Source: Arthrobacter sp. H14
GTDB lineage: Bacteria > Actinomycetota > Actinomycetes > Actinomycetales > Micrococcaceae
Reading direction: 5' to 3'
Length of the DNA: 48,732 bases
Assembly: GCF_000520495.1 (NCBI RefSeq)
Contig: NZ_KI914644.1
Span: 44,457-93,188 of the forward strand
Shown: in pieces, positions 18,688 to 26,935 of the stretch
Layout of the letters: each line of letters starts with the position of its first letter
Position numbering within the stretch: position 1 is the stretch's first letter
Position numbers and translations under genes: made by a program
The notes under the pieces: model-generated
Database searches by the model: none
Told to the model about the DNA's origin: nothing
What the model saw: the letters and a program-made list of their open reading frames with translations, nothing else

Positions 18688-20028
18688 ATGACTCGACTAA
18701 CCCGGCTTATAGGAGCTTCGGTGATCAGCGCCGCTTTGGCGGTGAGCCTGGGCAGCACTGTGGCAACTGCCCACGACGACGGCAAGGGCGCCGTCCAGCC
18801 ACCGTCCATGGAAGCGCAGGAACACGAGTTCGAAAACGTTGCCGCCTCTGCGGCTAATGCGGAGAGTAGCGCTCCTAAGGGATTTGCTCCCTGCATCAAC
18901 GGAATGGCCGCCAAAACCTACCCGTGTGACGGCGTCGACATGATGAGCCACCTGACGAGGGCAGACCTCGGGCTCAGTTTCGTGAACGATATCTGGGGCT
19001 GGACGGATCCGAAGACCGGACACGAGTACACCCTGGTGGGCGGTATCGAAGGCACCGTCTTCGTCGACATCACGGACGCCAAGCGTCCCGACGTCGTCGG
19101 CATCCTTCCGACGCACTCCACCTTGGGCGGCGACGTTTGGCGGGATATTAAGGTCTCGGGCCACCACGCTTACATAGTGTCGGAGAACGCCGAACACGGT
19201 ATGCAGGTTTTCGACCTCACAGAGCTGCGTGGTGCCACCGGAGAACCGACTGTCTTCGAGGCGACGGCCCACTACAGCGAATTCGGCAGTGCCCATAACC
19301 TCAATATCAACGAGGATTCCGGCTATGCCTACGTTGTTGGCAGCCGGACATGCGACGGCGGACTGCACATGGTCGATATCAGCGCCCCGGCAAACCCCGA
19401 ATTCGCAGGATGCTACTCCAGCGAGGGCTACATCCACGATACGCAGTGCGTGATGTACGAGGGTCCCGACGTCGCCTACCAGGGCCGCGAAATTTGCTTC
19501 AACTCGAACGCCGATGGCGACGAGAACACCTTGACCATCGCCGATGTGACCGACAAGTCGAACCCGGTGACTCTCTCGAAGGTGTACTACGAGAACGATG
19601 GTTACAGCCACCAAGGGTGGCTGACGCCGGACCAGGGTTACTTCCTGCACGGTGACGAGCTGGATGAGGCAACGCGCGGAATCAACACGACTACGCGGGT
19701 GTGGGACGTTCGTGACCTGGACAATCCCGAAGTGATCGACGTATACGACAACGGAACCGATTCCATCGACCACAACATCTACACCGAAGGTGACCGGGCT
19801 TTTGCCTCGAATTACACCTCCGGCCTGCGGATCTTCGATACCAGCCTGGTCGCTGACGGCGAGCTCAGCGAGGTCGGATTCTTCGATGTCTACCCGGAGA
19901 ACAACAACGCGACCTTCGAAGGTGGAACCTGGAGCAACTACCCCTACTACGAGCAGAACGTCGTGGCGGTGGGCAGCATCGACAGGGGACTGTTCGTGCT
20001 GAAGCCCCGGGGCGACGTCGGCCCATAA
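18688..20028 (+). CDS. Secreted LVIVD-repeat, choice-of-anchor B-like protein
   Basis: A 446-residue exported protein. Residues 1-28 are a signal peptide ending ATAH. The mature part contains CINGMAAKTYPCDGVD and then a beta-propeller built of LVIVD-like blades, for example VFVDITDAKRPDVVG, MQVFDLTELRG, LHMVDISAPANPEF, LTIADVTDKSNPV, TRVWDVRDLDNPEV and LRIFDTSLV. This matches the choice-of-anchor B family (TIGR04312). No anchor is present at the C-terminus, so it is probably released or held non-covalently. Paired Cys suggest disulfides. ATG 18688 follows TTTGGAGG at 7 nt. A strong hairpin follows the gene. Confidence 0.87.
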   Translation: MTRLTRLIGASVISAALAVSLGSTVATAHDDGKGAVQPPSMEAQEHEFENVAASAANAESSAPKGFAPCINGMAAKTYPCDGVDMMSHLTRADLGLSFVNDIWGWTDPKTGHEYTLVGGIEGTVFVDITDAKRPDVVGILPTHSTLGGDVWRDIKVSGHHAYIVSENAEHGMQVFDLTELRGATGEPTVFEATAHYSEFGSAHNLNINEDSGYAYVVGSRTCDGGLHMVDISAPANPEFAGCYSSEGYIHDTQCVMYEGPDVAYQGREICFNSNADGDENTLTIADVTDKSNPVTLSKVYYENDGYSHQGWLTPDQGYFLHGDELDEATRGINTTTRVWDVRDLDNPEVIDVYDNGTDSIDHNIYTEGDRAFASNYTSGLRIFDTSLVADGELSEVGFFDVYPENNNATFEGGTWSNYPYYEQNVVAVGSIDRGLFVLKPRGDVGP

Positions 20029-20069
20029 CCGCCGTCCATTCCGGCTCTTTCGGAGAGTCTCCTGAAGAA

Positions 20070-20105
20070 CACCGGGGCCCGCATCGTTTGGTGCGGGCCC
20101 CGGTG
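20070..20105 (+). terminator. Terminator hairpin after the LVIVD-repeat gene
   Basis: A perfect 14-bp GC-rich inverted repeat with an 8-nt loop (20084-20091) lies 41 nt past the stop and between convergent genes. There is no strong U run, but position and stability favour transcription termination, perhaps in both directions. Confidence 0.7.
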
Positions 20106-20143
20106 CGTTCCGTCGAAGCGGGACCAGTCGAATGAGTCGTTGG

Positions 20144-20581
20144 TTATGTATCGGCGCCTCGGTTGATGTCGATGGTGACCAAACCTTGGTTTGAGCATGC
20201 CGACAGGAGGTCATGATCACCGGCGGCGACTGCTGTTGCCGGTCCATTGACGGCCAAGGCTGAGGCAAGATGCACGGCGTCGTATCCGCGAAGGTCTTCG
20301 AATACGGCCAAGGAAGCCGCCTGTTCAAGAAGCGGCGTGGTCGGACTAATTAAGGTCATGTCCCCCAAGAGGATGCTGAGCTCTTCGACCGTGGGCCCCA
20401 GCTGATCCCGGCCGATCCGGTCCATCCGCGCGGCCATGGCCAGCGCCGCGGCAGCCTCGACACGGGCGAGCTCGGAAGACACGACCGCATCGGCGCTTTG
20501 CCACAGTTCAGCTACAACGCCACTGGATGGCTCCTGGGTAATCAGCGGGATTAGAGCGGATGTGTCTACATAGAGGATCAT
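20144..20581 (-). CDS. vapC: VapC-type PIN-domain toxin
   Basis: A 145-residue PIN-domain endoribonuclease. The conserved acidic set is visible: Asp6 in YVDTSAL, Glu42 in ARVEAA, Asp101 in GYDAVHLASA, and Asp122/Asp124 in AAGDHDLL. The length is normal for VapC toxins, which cleave tRNA or rRNA and halt translation when not bound by antitoxin. Its ATG overlaps the antitoxin stop by 4 nt, so translation is coupled. The pair appears intact. The RNA target cannot be predicted. Confidence 0.92.
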   Translation of the reverse strand: MILYVDTSALIPLITQEPSSGVVAELWQSADAVVSSELARVEAAAALAMAARMDRIGRDQLGPTVEELSILLGDMTLISPTTPLLEQAASLAVFEDLRGYDAVHLASALAVNGPATAVAAGDHDLLSACSNQGLVTIDINRGADT

Positions 20582-20835
20582 CGGCGCTGAGCGGCCACGA
20601 GATCCGACACAGTTCCGTTGGCGGGGAGCGGGTGTGGTTTCGTGCGCCGGCCGCGCACCGGGGGTGTAGCCACTCCGGATTCAATTAGCTCCTCCAGAAT
20701 GGACCGTTCTTCGATTGGCACAATTCTGGCGACGGGATGACCATGCTCGGTCACTGTCACGGTCCCGCCGTTCTTGACTTGGGAAATGTGCGCGCTCAGG
20801 TGGTTTTTCAGTTCCCGCAGACCAACAGATTCCAT
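20578..20835 (-). CDS. vapB: Phd/YefM-type antitoxin of the VapC pair
   Basis: An 85-residue antitoxin. The N-terminal ~50 residues (VGLRELKNHLSAHISQVKNGGTV, then TEHGHPVARIVP) are the Phd/YefM fold that dimerises and binds DNA. The C-terminal tail (PPVRGRRTKPHPLPANG) is basic and Pro-rich and would wrap the PIN toxin. It is first in the operon, so antitoxin is made before toxin. A palindrome in the promoter spacer is a likely self-regulatory site. AAGGCG precedes ATG 20835. Confidence 0.92.
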   Translation of the reverse strand: MESVGLRELKNHLSAHISQVKNGGTVTVTEHGHPVARIVPIEERSILEELIESGVATPPVRGRRTKPHPLPANGTVSDLVAAQRR

Positions 20836-20861
20836 TTTCGCCTTATCGATAATGTGTCCCC

Positions 20862-20894
20862 ATTATGTCTCTATTGTAGCTACAGAGGCAATAG
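20862..20894 (-). promoter_or_regulatory. Candidate vapBC promoter with internal palindrome
   Basis: On the minus strand TTGCCT (20891-20886), an 18-nt spacer and CATAAT (20867-20862) make a plausible sigma-70-type promoter 26 nt before the vapB ATG. The spacer contains the perfect palindrome TGTAGCTACA (20875-20884), and CTATTG/CAATAG flank it (20871-20894). This fits autorepression by the toxin-antitoxin complex. Confidence 0.45.
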
Positions 20895-20939
20895 CTGCTA
20901 GCGGGGTTGGAAGTGCCGGACCGGAACCGCTGGCGCCCC

Positions 20940-20951
20940 TAAGCTTGGAGT
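20940..20951 (+). promoter_or_regulatory. Leaderless -10 element for the MFS gene at 20952
   Basis: TAAGCT, six bases, then ATG is the usual spacing of a leaderless actinobacterial transcript. A GGAG one base before the ATG is too close to act as a ribosome-binding site. Confidence 0.45.
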
Positions 20952-22151
20952 ATGACCCCGCCCTTCTACCGCAGCCGCCGGTTCTGGCTGTGGTCCACGG
21001 GTTCGCACCTGTCGAACCTGCCGGCGGCGATGGCGCCGCTGACGTTCACCGCCCTGACGGCGACACTGACCGGTTCATACTCGACCGGTGCCGGTATGGT
21101 CGCGGCGATGATTCTCAGCCAGGTGGCACTGGCCATTCCGGTCAGCCGCCTGCTGGACCGTGCCTCCTCCAATGCCGGACTGCGGCTGTTGTTACTGCTG
21201 CGCGCCGTGGTGTTCGGCATCCTCCTCTGCGCTGTCCTCTTGTCAGCGCAGACTTACTTGCTCATCGGGCTGGCGGCGCTCGCGGGAGCGGCCGGGTCGG
21301 CGGTTCCGGGCGGCTTCCGTGCCCTGCTGACCGGGATCGTCGGCTTCGCGGACCTGCGCCGCAGTGTGGCATTGACGGCGACGCTGAACGAGCTGATGTT
21401 CGTGATCGGGCCGGTCCTGGTGGGAGTCCTTGGGCTCATCACCGAATCGATGCCCTTGATCGTCATGGCGGCGCTCACCGCGGCCGCGGCGGCTTTCGTG
21501 CCCGGCAACGCGGCTGCGGCCCGGAGTGCGCCACCGGTGAAAGGCGCATCCATGGTGCCGAGGCTGTTCGGTTGGATGCTGGCCGGTTTCGCCGCCGCGT
21601 CCATCGTCGCGATCGTCGAAGTCGGTGCGGTCGCGTTGGCACTGCGGCTTGGCCGGGACGCCACCTGGGCTACCGTGATCGTGGTCGTACTCTGTATTGC
21701 CAGTGTGTCCGGCGGCGTTTTCTGGACGTGGCGCAACTACCGCGGTTCGACGGCGACACTGCTGGTGCTGCTCGCCGGCATGATGGCCGGTGCCGTGCTG
21801 ATCGCGCTGAGCCTGAACTTCGTATTCGTCCTGGCCGGTGCGGTGCTCGTCGGTCTGTGCCTCGCTCCGCTGGGAACGACGGCGTCGCTGCTGGTGGAGG
21901 ACGCGCTGGACCCACATCGCAGGATCGAGGGGTTCTCCCTACTGCGGACGGCGTCCGGGCTCGGAGCCGGCTTTGGCGCTCTGCTGGTAACGCTGGTTCC
22001 GATCGGCGCCGCAGCTTCTGCCGGTGTCGCGGCCCTGGCGGGTGCGATAGCCGGGTTGTACTTCTGGGCGCGGCTGTCCGCCCGGCGCAATCTGACCGAA
22101 CCAGCGCCGACGTCGGAAGAGGTTGAGGTTCCCCGGCCCGGCGGCGACTGA
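20952..22151 (+). CDS. MFS transporter
   Basis: A 399-residue major facilitator protein with about twelve membrane helices. It starts with a short basic MTPPFYRSRRFW segment, and the first helix region reads STGSHLSNLPAAMAPL. SRLLDRASSNAGLRL corresponds to the loop 2-3 motif. Helices rich in Gly and Ala follow, and it ends with a polar tail (EPAPTSEEVEVPRPGGD). The subgroup resembles actinobacterial exporters of unknown substrate. It probably starts translation on a leaderless mRNA. The 3' end faces the aldo/keto reductase gene with 9 nt between stops. Confidence 0.87.
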   Translation: MTPPFYRSRRFWLWSTGSHLSNLPAAMAPLTFTALTATLTGSYSTGAGMVAAMILSQVALAIPVSRLLDRASSNAGLRLLLLLRAVVFGILLCAVLLSAQTYLLIGLAALAGAAGSAVPGGFRALLTGIVGFADLRRSVALTATLNELMFVIGPVLVGVLGLITESMPLIVMAALTAAAAAFVPGNAAAARSAPPVKGASMVPRLFGWMLAGFAAASIVAIVEVGAVALALRLGRDATWATVIVVVLCIASVSGGVFWTWRNYRGSTATLLVLLAGMMAGAVLIALSLNFVFVLAGAVLVGLCLAPLGTTASLLVEDALDPHRRIEGFSLLRTASGLGAGFGALLVTLVPIGAAASAGVAALAGAIAGLYFWARLSARRNLTEPAPTSEEVEVPRPGGD

Positions 22152-22160
22152 TCCGCAGCC

Positions 22161-22994
22161 TTAGTGGCCGAAGTCGTCCGAATCGGCGATATCGCTGACG
22201 CCGGTGTCCATCGAGGAGATGCTGTCCATGTCGTCGGGAGCCAGTTCGAAGTCGAAGATATCGATATTCTGCCGGATCCGTTCAGGTTTGGCTGACTTGG
22301 GGATGACGACGGCGCCCAGCTGTACGTGCCAGCGCAAGACAATCTGCCCCGGCGTCTTGCCATACTTGTCTGCCAGTGACGTGAGGGTCTGTTCCTGAAG
22401 CAGGTCGCCACCCTTGCCCAGCGGGCTCCATGACTCGGTGACGATGCCATGCTGGGCATGAAAGTCCCGCGAATCAGGCCGGGTGTGCCGGGGATCGAGC
22501 TGGATCTGGTTCACGTCCGGGGCCAGTCCCTCGTCGAGCACCCGCTGCAGATGGGCCGGCTTGAAATTCGAAGTGCCGATCGCCCGTACCCGCTTGTCCT
22601 CGAGCAGGGCCGCGAGTCCCTTGAACGCATCCACGTACTGGTCCTGCCCGGGATTCGGCCAGTGGATCAGCAGCAGGTCGATGTAGTCGACGTCGAGGAG
22701 CTTGGCGCTGTTCTCGAAGGCGCGCTGGGCGCCGTCGTAGCTGTGCCAATCCTTGTTGAACTTCGTGGTGATGAACACGTCACCGCGGTCGATCCCGGAG
22801 CGGCGGATACCTTCGCCGACACCGGCCTCGTTCCGGTAATTTTCAGCGGTGTCGAAGAGCCGGTAGCCGGAACCGATGGCGGTTTCGACGGCGTCGGCCG
22901 CTTCCGCATCATCGAGCGGCCAGGTGCCGAACCCGAGCACGGGCATGGACGCACCGTGCTTGAGACGGACGGTGGGGGCGGTGGAATCTGTCAT
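22161..22994 (-). CDS. Aldo/keto reductase (2,5-diketo-gluconate reductase-like)
   Basis: A 277-residue NADPH-dependent TIM-barrel reductase. The catalytic tetrad is Asp48, Tyr53 (LFDTAENY), Lys78 (ITTKFN) and His111 (LLIHWPNP). VIPKSAKPERIRQNIDIFDFEL near the C-terminus is the NADPH-binding segment. The length and HWPNP motif place it with the AKR5-type 2,5-diketo-D-gluconate/methylglyoxal reductase-like enzymes. ATG 22994 follows CAGGAG at 6 nt; the frame extends upstream without family similarity. It lies 115 nt downstream of the glutamate dehydrogenase gene on the same strand. Confidence 0.92.
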   Translation of the reverse strand: MTDSTAPTVRLKHGASMPVLGFGTWPLDDAEAADAVETAIGSGYRLFDTAENYRNEAGVGEGIRRSGIDRGDVFITTKFNKDWHSYDGAQRAFENSAKLLDVDYIDLLLIHWPNPGQDQYVDAFKGLAALLEDKRVRAIGTSNFKPAHLQRVLDEGLAPDVNQIQLDPRHTRPDSRDFHAQHGIVTESWSPLGKGGDLLQEQTLTSLADKYGKTPGQIVLRWHVQLGAVVIPKSAKPERIRQNIDIFDFELAPDDMDSISSMDTGVSDIADSDDFGH

Positions 22995-23109
22995 GAACTG
23001 CTCCTGAAAATCCCGCGTCGGACGGGGTAGGCATTCGAAACATTGCGGTCTGTCCAGCCTATAACCCGCGTCCGACACTCAGAAGTGTTGCACGGCCCCA
23101 CCGAGTGGA

Positions 23110-24420
23110 TCAGGGGTAGAGTCCGCGGATCTGGCGTGCTTCGGCAACGCGTTCGACGGCGGTGACGGTCGCCGCCTCGCGGAGGTTGAGGCTGCGGCGG
23201 TTCGCCACGGTCAGCACGTTGTGCCAGGCGGCGAGCATCCGGCTTTCGAGCCGTTCCTCGACCTCCGCGGCGGTCCACCAGTAGGCCTGGTTTCCCTGCA
23301 CCCATTCGAAGTAGGAGACGATCACGCCGCCGGCATTGGCCAGAATGTCCGGCACGACCAGGATCCCGTTGTCTGCGAAGATCCGGTCCGCTGCCGTCGT
23401 CGTCGGACCGTTGGCTCCTTCAACAATCACCTTCGCCTGGACCCGCGCCGCATTGTCCGCATGCAGGACGCCTTCGACGGCGGCCGGAACCAGCAGGTCG
23501 ACGTCCAGTTCCAACAGCACGTCGGACGGGATCGGATCAGAGCCGGGGAAGCCGACTACGCTGCCGGTAGTCCGCACATGGTCGGTCAGCGAACGGATGT
23601 CCAGCCCTTCGGCGGCATGGATCGCCCCGTACTGGTCCCCGACGGCAACCACGCGGACACCGGCGTCGGCCAGGAATCCGGCAGCACCGGCACCAACCTT
23701 GCCGAAGCCTTGCACGACGGCGGTGGAGCGGGCGGGCGCGAGGCCCGCGTGATTCAGCGCGGCCAGGGCAATGTGCACGACCCCCCGGGAGGTGGCAGAG
23801 GGACGGCCGAGCGAGCCGCCGACGCTGACCGGTTTCCCGGTGACGACGCTGGGTACGGTGTAGCCGACGTTGACGGAATAGGTGTCCATCATCCACGCCA
23901 TCGTCTGCTCGTCGGTTCCAATGTCCGGGGCGGGAATGTCCTTGTCCGGACCGATGATCGGCAGGATCTCGCTGGTGTAGCGGCGGGTGACGCGCTCGAG
24001 CTCCCGCTGCGAGTAGTTGCGCGGGTCGATGGTGATTCCACCCTTGGCTCCGCCGTACGGCACATTGAGCAGCGAGCACTTCCACGTCATCCACATCGCC
24101 AGGGCGCGGACCTCGTCAAGGGACACGTTCGGGCTGTAACGGAGGCCGCCCTTGGCCGGGCCGCGGGAGAAGTTGTGCTGCACGCGGTAACCGGTGAGCA
24201 TTTCGACGCTGTCATCGTCGCGGCGCAGCGGAATTCCCACCGTCATTTCGCGCCGGGCCTTCGCGAGATGCTGGTGCAGGCCGTTGCTGAATCCGAGGGT
24301 CTGGACCGCGGCGGAGAGCTGCGCCTGGGCGTTTTCGAGCGCCTCGGCGCCGGTATCCCGGACAGGAGCTGCGCCAGGAGTGGCAGGGGTGGCGGGAGCG
24401 GACAAAACTTCAGTCGTCAT
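23110..24420 (-). CDS. Glu/Leu/Phe/Val dehydrogenase (glutamate dehydrogenase)
   Basis: A 436-residue enzyme of the Glu/Leu/Phe/Val dehydrogenase family that interconverts glutamate and 2-oxoglutarate. Lys90 (RGPAKGGLRY), Lys114 and Lys126 (VPYGGAKGG) are the substrate and catalytic lysines. IPAPDIGTDEQTMAWMMD and VVQGFGKVGAGAA (the NAD(P)-binding loop) follow. An Ala/Pro-rich N-terminal extension of about 30 residues is variable. ATG 24420 fits best, 8 nt after AAGGA; an in-frame ATG at 24426 is too close to it. Whether it uses NAD or NADP cannot be read with confidence. Confidence 0.93.
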   Translation of the reverse strand: MTTEVLSAPATPATPGAAPVRDTGAEALENAQAQLSAAVQTLGFSNGLHQHLAKARREMTVGIPLRRDDDSVEMLTGYRVQHNFSRGPAKGGLRYSPNVSLDEVRALAMWMTWKCSLLNVPYGGAKGGITIDPRNYSQRELERVTRRYTSEILPIIGPDKDIPAPDIGTDEQTMAWMMDTYSVNVGYTVPSVVTGKPVSVGGSLGRPSATSRGVVHIALAALNHAGLAPARSTAVVQGFGKVGAGAAGFLADAGVRVVAVGDQYGAIHAAEGLDIRSLTDHVRTTGSVVGFPGSDPIPSDVLLELDVDLLVPAAVEGVLHADNAARVQAKVIVEGANGPTTTAADRIFADNGILVVPDILANAGGVIVSYFEWVQGNQAYWWTAAEVEERLESRMLAAWHNVLTVANRRSLNLREAATVTAVERVAEARQIRGLYP

Positions 24421-24581
24421 TGACATGTTCCTTGTTGGTGAAACGGGGGAGAGGTGCCTTCTCAGCGTATGGGGCGGTACGTTTTCCGGCAGTAGGCAGC
24501 TGGCCAATCTTTCGAAGGTCGTGTTGTGCAGATGATCAGCTGCCAGGCGCCGGGCAGGGGCGACAGTTGCCGCGTTGGCTC

Positions 24582-26114
24582 TCAGCGGTCTGCCTTGGTG
24601 CTCCGCAGTGTCAGGAGCACGGTGACGGCAGCACTGACCATCAGCGCAACGCCGATCGCCGCCGTCGTCGCCACTCCCGAATCAAAGGCAGCCTTCGCCG
24701 ACTCGAGCAGCGCCTGGCCAGGTCCGGAAGGCAGGGAAGCGGCGACGTCGACCGCCCCGCCCAACGTCTCGCCTGCCACCAGCTGGTCGGGACCGCTCAA
24801 TCCGGCGGGAATGACCACATTGCGTTGGTAGGCAGCGGTGACGATACTGCCCAGAATCGCGGTTCCCAGCACGGCGCCGAGTTCGTAAGCCGTTTCCGAT
24901 ATGGCCGACGCCGCTCCTGCCTTGGTGGCCGGGACGCTGGACAGGATCAGATCGTTGGAGATGGTTTCACCCGCTCCCACCCCTGCACCGAGGATCATGA
25001 ATCCGGCCATTACACCGTGCACGTCGCCCTGATGCCCGGTCTGGAGCACAACGTAGTACCCGACGGCGTTGAGCAGGAGTCCACCGGCCACGACGTAGGA
25101 CGGCTTGATCCGGCGGACCATCGGCACGACGGCGAGGCCGGCCAGGATGGTCAGCGCAAGGCCGGGCAGCATGGTCAGGCCGGCCTCCAGGGGAGACTGT
25201 TCCGCGACCAGTTGCAGGTGCTGGGACAGGAAGAAGATGAAGCCGACCAGTGAGAAAATGCTGAGCAGGTTGGCAGTCAACGCGCCGCTGAAGACGGGGT
25301 TCCGGAACAGCCGCACGTCGAGCATCGGGATGCGGCGGCGGAGCTGGCGCCGGACAAAAGGCCCACCGAAGAACAGTCCGACGGCGATGGGAGCCACGGA
25401 AGCCGCACCGGCGCCGTCGACCGCAAGAGCCTTAATGCCGTAGACGACCGGTGCCATGGTCAACAGGGCCAGGGCGATGCTGATTGGGTCAACAGGCCCG
25501 GGCGCGGGATCCCTGGATTCCGGGACGAAGAACGGTGCGAGCACCAGCAGCGGGATCAGCACCGGCACTGCCACGAGAAATACCGAGCCCCACCAGAAAT
25601 GTTCGAGCAGGAAGCCTCCGGCGATCGGGCCGAGGGCGGCGCCACTGGAGAATCCGGCAGCCCATATGGCGACGGCGGTCCGGCGCTGGGTCGTGTCGGT
25701 GAACATGTTGCGGATCAGCGACAGGGTGGCCGGCATCAGCATGGCACCGAAGAAACCAAGCACCGCGCGTGCGGCGATGAGCATCTCGCCGCTGGAAACG
25801 AAAGCGGCCAGCACCGAGACCACGCCGAAACCGGCGCTGCCAATCAACAGGAGACGGCGGCGGCCGATGCGGTCTCCAACGCTGCCCATCGGCACCAGCA
25901 AGCCGGCGAGAACGAGCGAGTAGACGTCGACAATCCACAACAGCTCCGTGCCGCTGGGATTCAGCGCCAGGGAGATGGAGGGAATGGCGAAACTCAGGAC
26001 GGTATTGTCTGCCGCGACGAGCAGCACAGGCAGCATCAGCACCAGCAGCCCGAGCCATTCGCGGCGACCGGCCCGGTCCTTGGCGACTACAGGTGTGGCA
26101 ATGGAGATGGACAT
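24582..26114 (-). CDS. DHA2-family drug exporter (QacA-like MFS)
   Basis: A 510-residue MFS exporter with about 14 helices. VAADNTVLSFAIPSIS (about residues 33-48) is the DHA2 motif D1, GSVGDRIGRRRLLLIG is motif A, and GAALGPIAGGFLLEHFWW is motif C of antiporters. It would exchange protons for cationic or hydrophobic drugs, like QacA or LfrA. It is divergent from a TetR-family gene, and a perfect palindrome overlaps its candidate -10 (TATAGT), so TetR repression is very likely. Drug specificity is unknown. Confidence 0.92.
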   Translation of the reverse strand: MSISIATPVVAKDRAGRREWLGLLVLMLPVLLVAADNTVLSFAIPSISLALNPSGTELLWIVDVYSLVLAGLLVPMGSVGDRIGRRRLLLIGSAGFGVVSVLAAFVSSGEMLIAARAVLGFFGAMLMPATLSLIRNMFTDTTQRRTAVAIWAAGFSSGAALGPIAGGFLLEHFWWGSVFLVAVPVLIPLLVLAPFFVPESRDPAPGPVDPISIALALLTMAPVVYGIKALAVDGAGAASVAPIAVGLFFGGPFVRRQLRRRIPMLDVRLFRNPVFSGALTANLLSIFSLVGFIFFLSQHLQLVAEQSPLEAGLTMLPGLALTILAGLAVVPMVRRIKPSYVVAGGLLLNAVGYYVVLQTGHQGDVHGVMAGFMILGAGVGAGETISNDLILSSVPATKAGAASAISETAYELGAVLGTAILGSIVTAAYQRNVVIPAGLSGPDQLVAGETLGGAVDVAASLPSGPGQALLESAKAAFDSGVATTAAIGVALMVSAAVTVLLTLRSTKADR

Positions 26115-26122
26115 GGAGAAAT

Positions 26123-26146
26123 ACTATACCGTCTAGACGGTACAGT
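26123..26146. promoter_or_regulatory. TetR operator between drug exporter and regulator genes
   Basis: TACCGTCTAGACGGTA (26127-26142) is a perfect 16-bp palindrome. ACT/AGT extend the dyad after one mismatch. It overlaps the exporter's candidate -10 on the minus strand. A partial copy (ACGGTACAG) lies just before the TetR ATG at 26170, so self-repression is also likely. Confidence 0.8.
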
Positions 26147-26169
26147 AAAGAAACAGGTACGGTACAGAT

Positions 26170-26733
26170 ATGTCTGCCAAACCTTCCGCCCGCGACAAAG
26201 TCCTGTCGGCGTTCGAAAGCCTGCTCATTGAAGAAGGGGAGCGGGCCGCCACGATGGATGCGGTTGTCGCCCGGGCCGGAGTATCAAAAGGCGGGTTGCT
26301 GTACCACTTCAAAAACAAGGAAGCTCTGGCCGCGGCGCTGGTTGAAAAGCTGCGCGCCCTCGCCGATGCGGACATTGAAGCCATGCGGACCGACCCTGAC
26401 GGGCCGTCGATGTATTTCGTCCGCGAGTCGGTGTACGTCGGCAGCGGCCTTGACCAAACCTTGATTGCCGCCATGCGGGTGGGTCAGAACTCGGAGACCG
26501 AGGCTCGCGAGCAATTGCAGCGGATTCACCAGTGCTGGTTCGAGTTGATTGTCGAAGAGGTGGGGGACCACTCCATCGCGCGCGCCATCATGCTGCTTGG
26601 CGACGGCCTCTACTACAACGCGACCCTGGCCGGCATCTGGCCCGAGGAGGCCGGCATCGGTAAAGAGGAATCTGTGCAGGGACTGCTCGAAGTGGTCCGA
26701 ATGCTCAAGCGCCATGCTGCCGCAAAGGCGTAA
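26170..26733 (+). CDS. TetR-family transcriptional repressor
   Basis: A 187-residue TetR-family regulator. The helix-turn-helix lies at about residues 28-47 (TMDAVVARAGVSKGGLLYHF), with FKNKEALAAALVEKL after it. The C-terminal ~130 residues are the ligand-binding, dimerising domain of the TetR_C type. It is divergent from the DHA2 exporter, with a palindromic operator in the 55-nt gap. TACGGT lies 6 nt before the ATG and no Shine-Dalgarno is seen, so the mRNA may be leaderless. A tandem repeat begins at its stop codon. Confidence 0.93.
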   Translation: MSAKPSARDKVLSAFESLLIEEGERAATMDAVVARAGVSKGGLLYHFKNKEALAAALVEKLRALADADIEAMRTDPDGPSMYFVRESVYVGSGLDQTLIAAMRVGQNSETEAREQLQRIHQCWFELIVEEVGDHSIARAIMLLGDGLYYNATLAGIWPEEAGIGKEESVQGLLEVVRMLKRHAAAKA

Positions 26734-26813
26734 CGCGCAACTGCAAAGGCTTTGCTGCTACGACGTAAAGCGCAACTCCAGAAGCTTTGCGTCCAGGCGT
26801 AACGCGCAACTGC
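26727..26813. repeat. Tandem repeat of 34-35 bp, about 2.5 copies
   Basis: The core GGCGTAACGCGCAACTGC occurs at 26727-26744 and exactly again at 26796-26813, with a variant GACGTAAAGCGCAACTCC at 26762-26779. The period is 35 then 34 bp. The DNA between cores includes near-copies of an AAAGGCTTTGC or AGAAGCTTTGC palindrome. The first copy contains the TetR stop codon. It may be a dispersed intergenic repeat and could end transcription. Confidence 0.7.
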
Positions 26814-26857
26814 GGGTGTCCTCCCCGCGTCGTAAATGAATCATTTTCGTTTTCGTC

Positions 26858-26906
26858 TTGCCAAGCGGGTTTATCGTCGTTCATACTAAACGAACGCTAT
26901 TCGTTT
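26858..26906 (+). promoter_or_regulatory. Candidate promoter and operator of the agmatine operon
   Basis: TTGCCA (26858-26863), 18 nt and CATACT (26882-26887) form a possible promoter. Directly after it AAACGAA, 5 nt, TTCGTTT (26888-26906) is a perfect 7-bp inverted repeat at the expected start of transcription. A second AT-rich repeat, AAATGA/TCATTT, is at 26834-26846. The layout suits repression by a dimeric regulator not encoded inside this operon. Confidence 0.5.
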
Positions 26907-26935
26907 ATGTGACCGCCGTCTCTCTCTGGAGAATC

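Noticed and set aside
18697-20328. 543-codon open frame on the minus strand
   Set aside because: It is antisense to the LVIVD-repeat gene and runs through its terminator hairpin and into vapC; no protein motif is seen.
26727-26813. CRISPR array
   Set aside because: Only about 2.5 copies occur, the spacers are similar to each other rather than unique, the period is 34-35 bp, and no cas gene is nearby.
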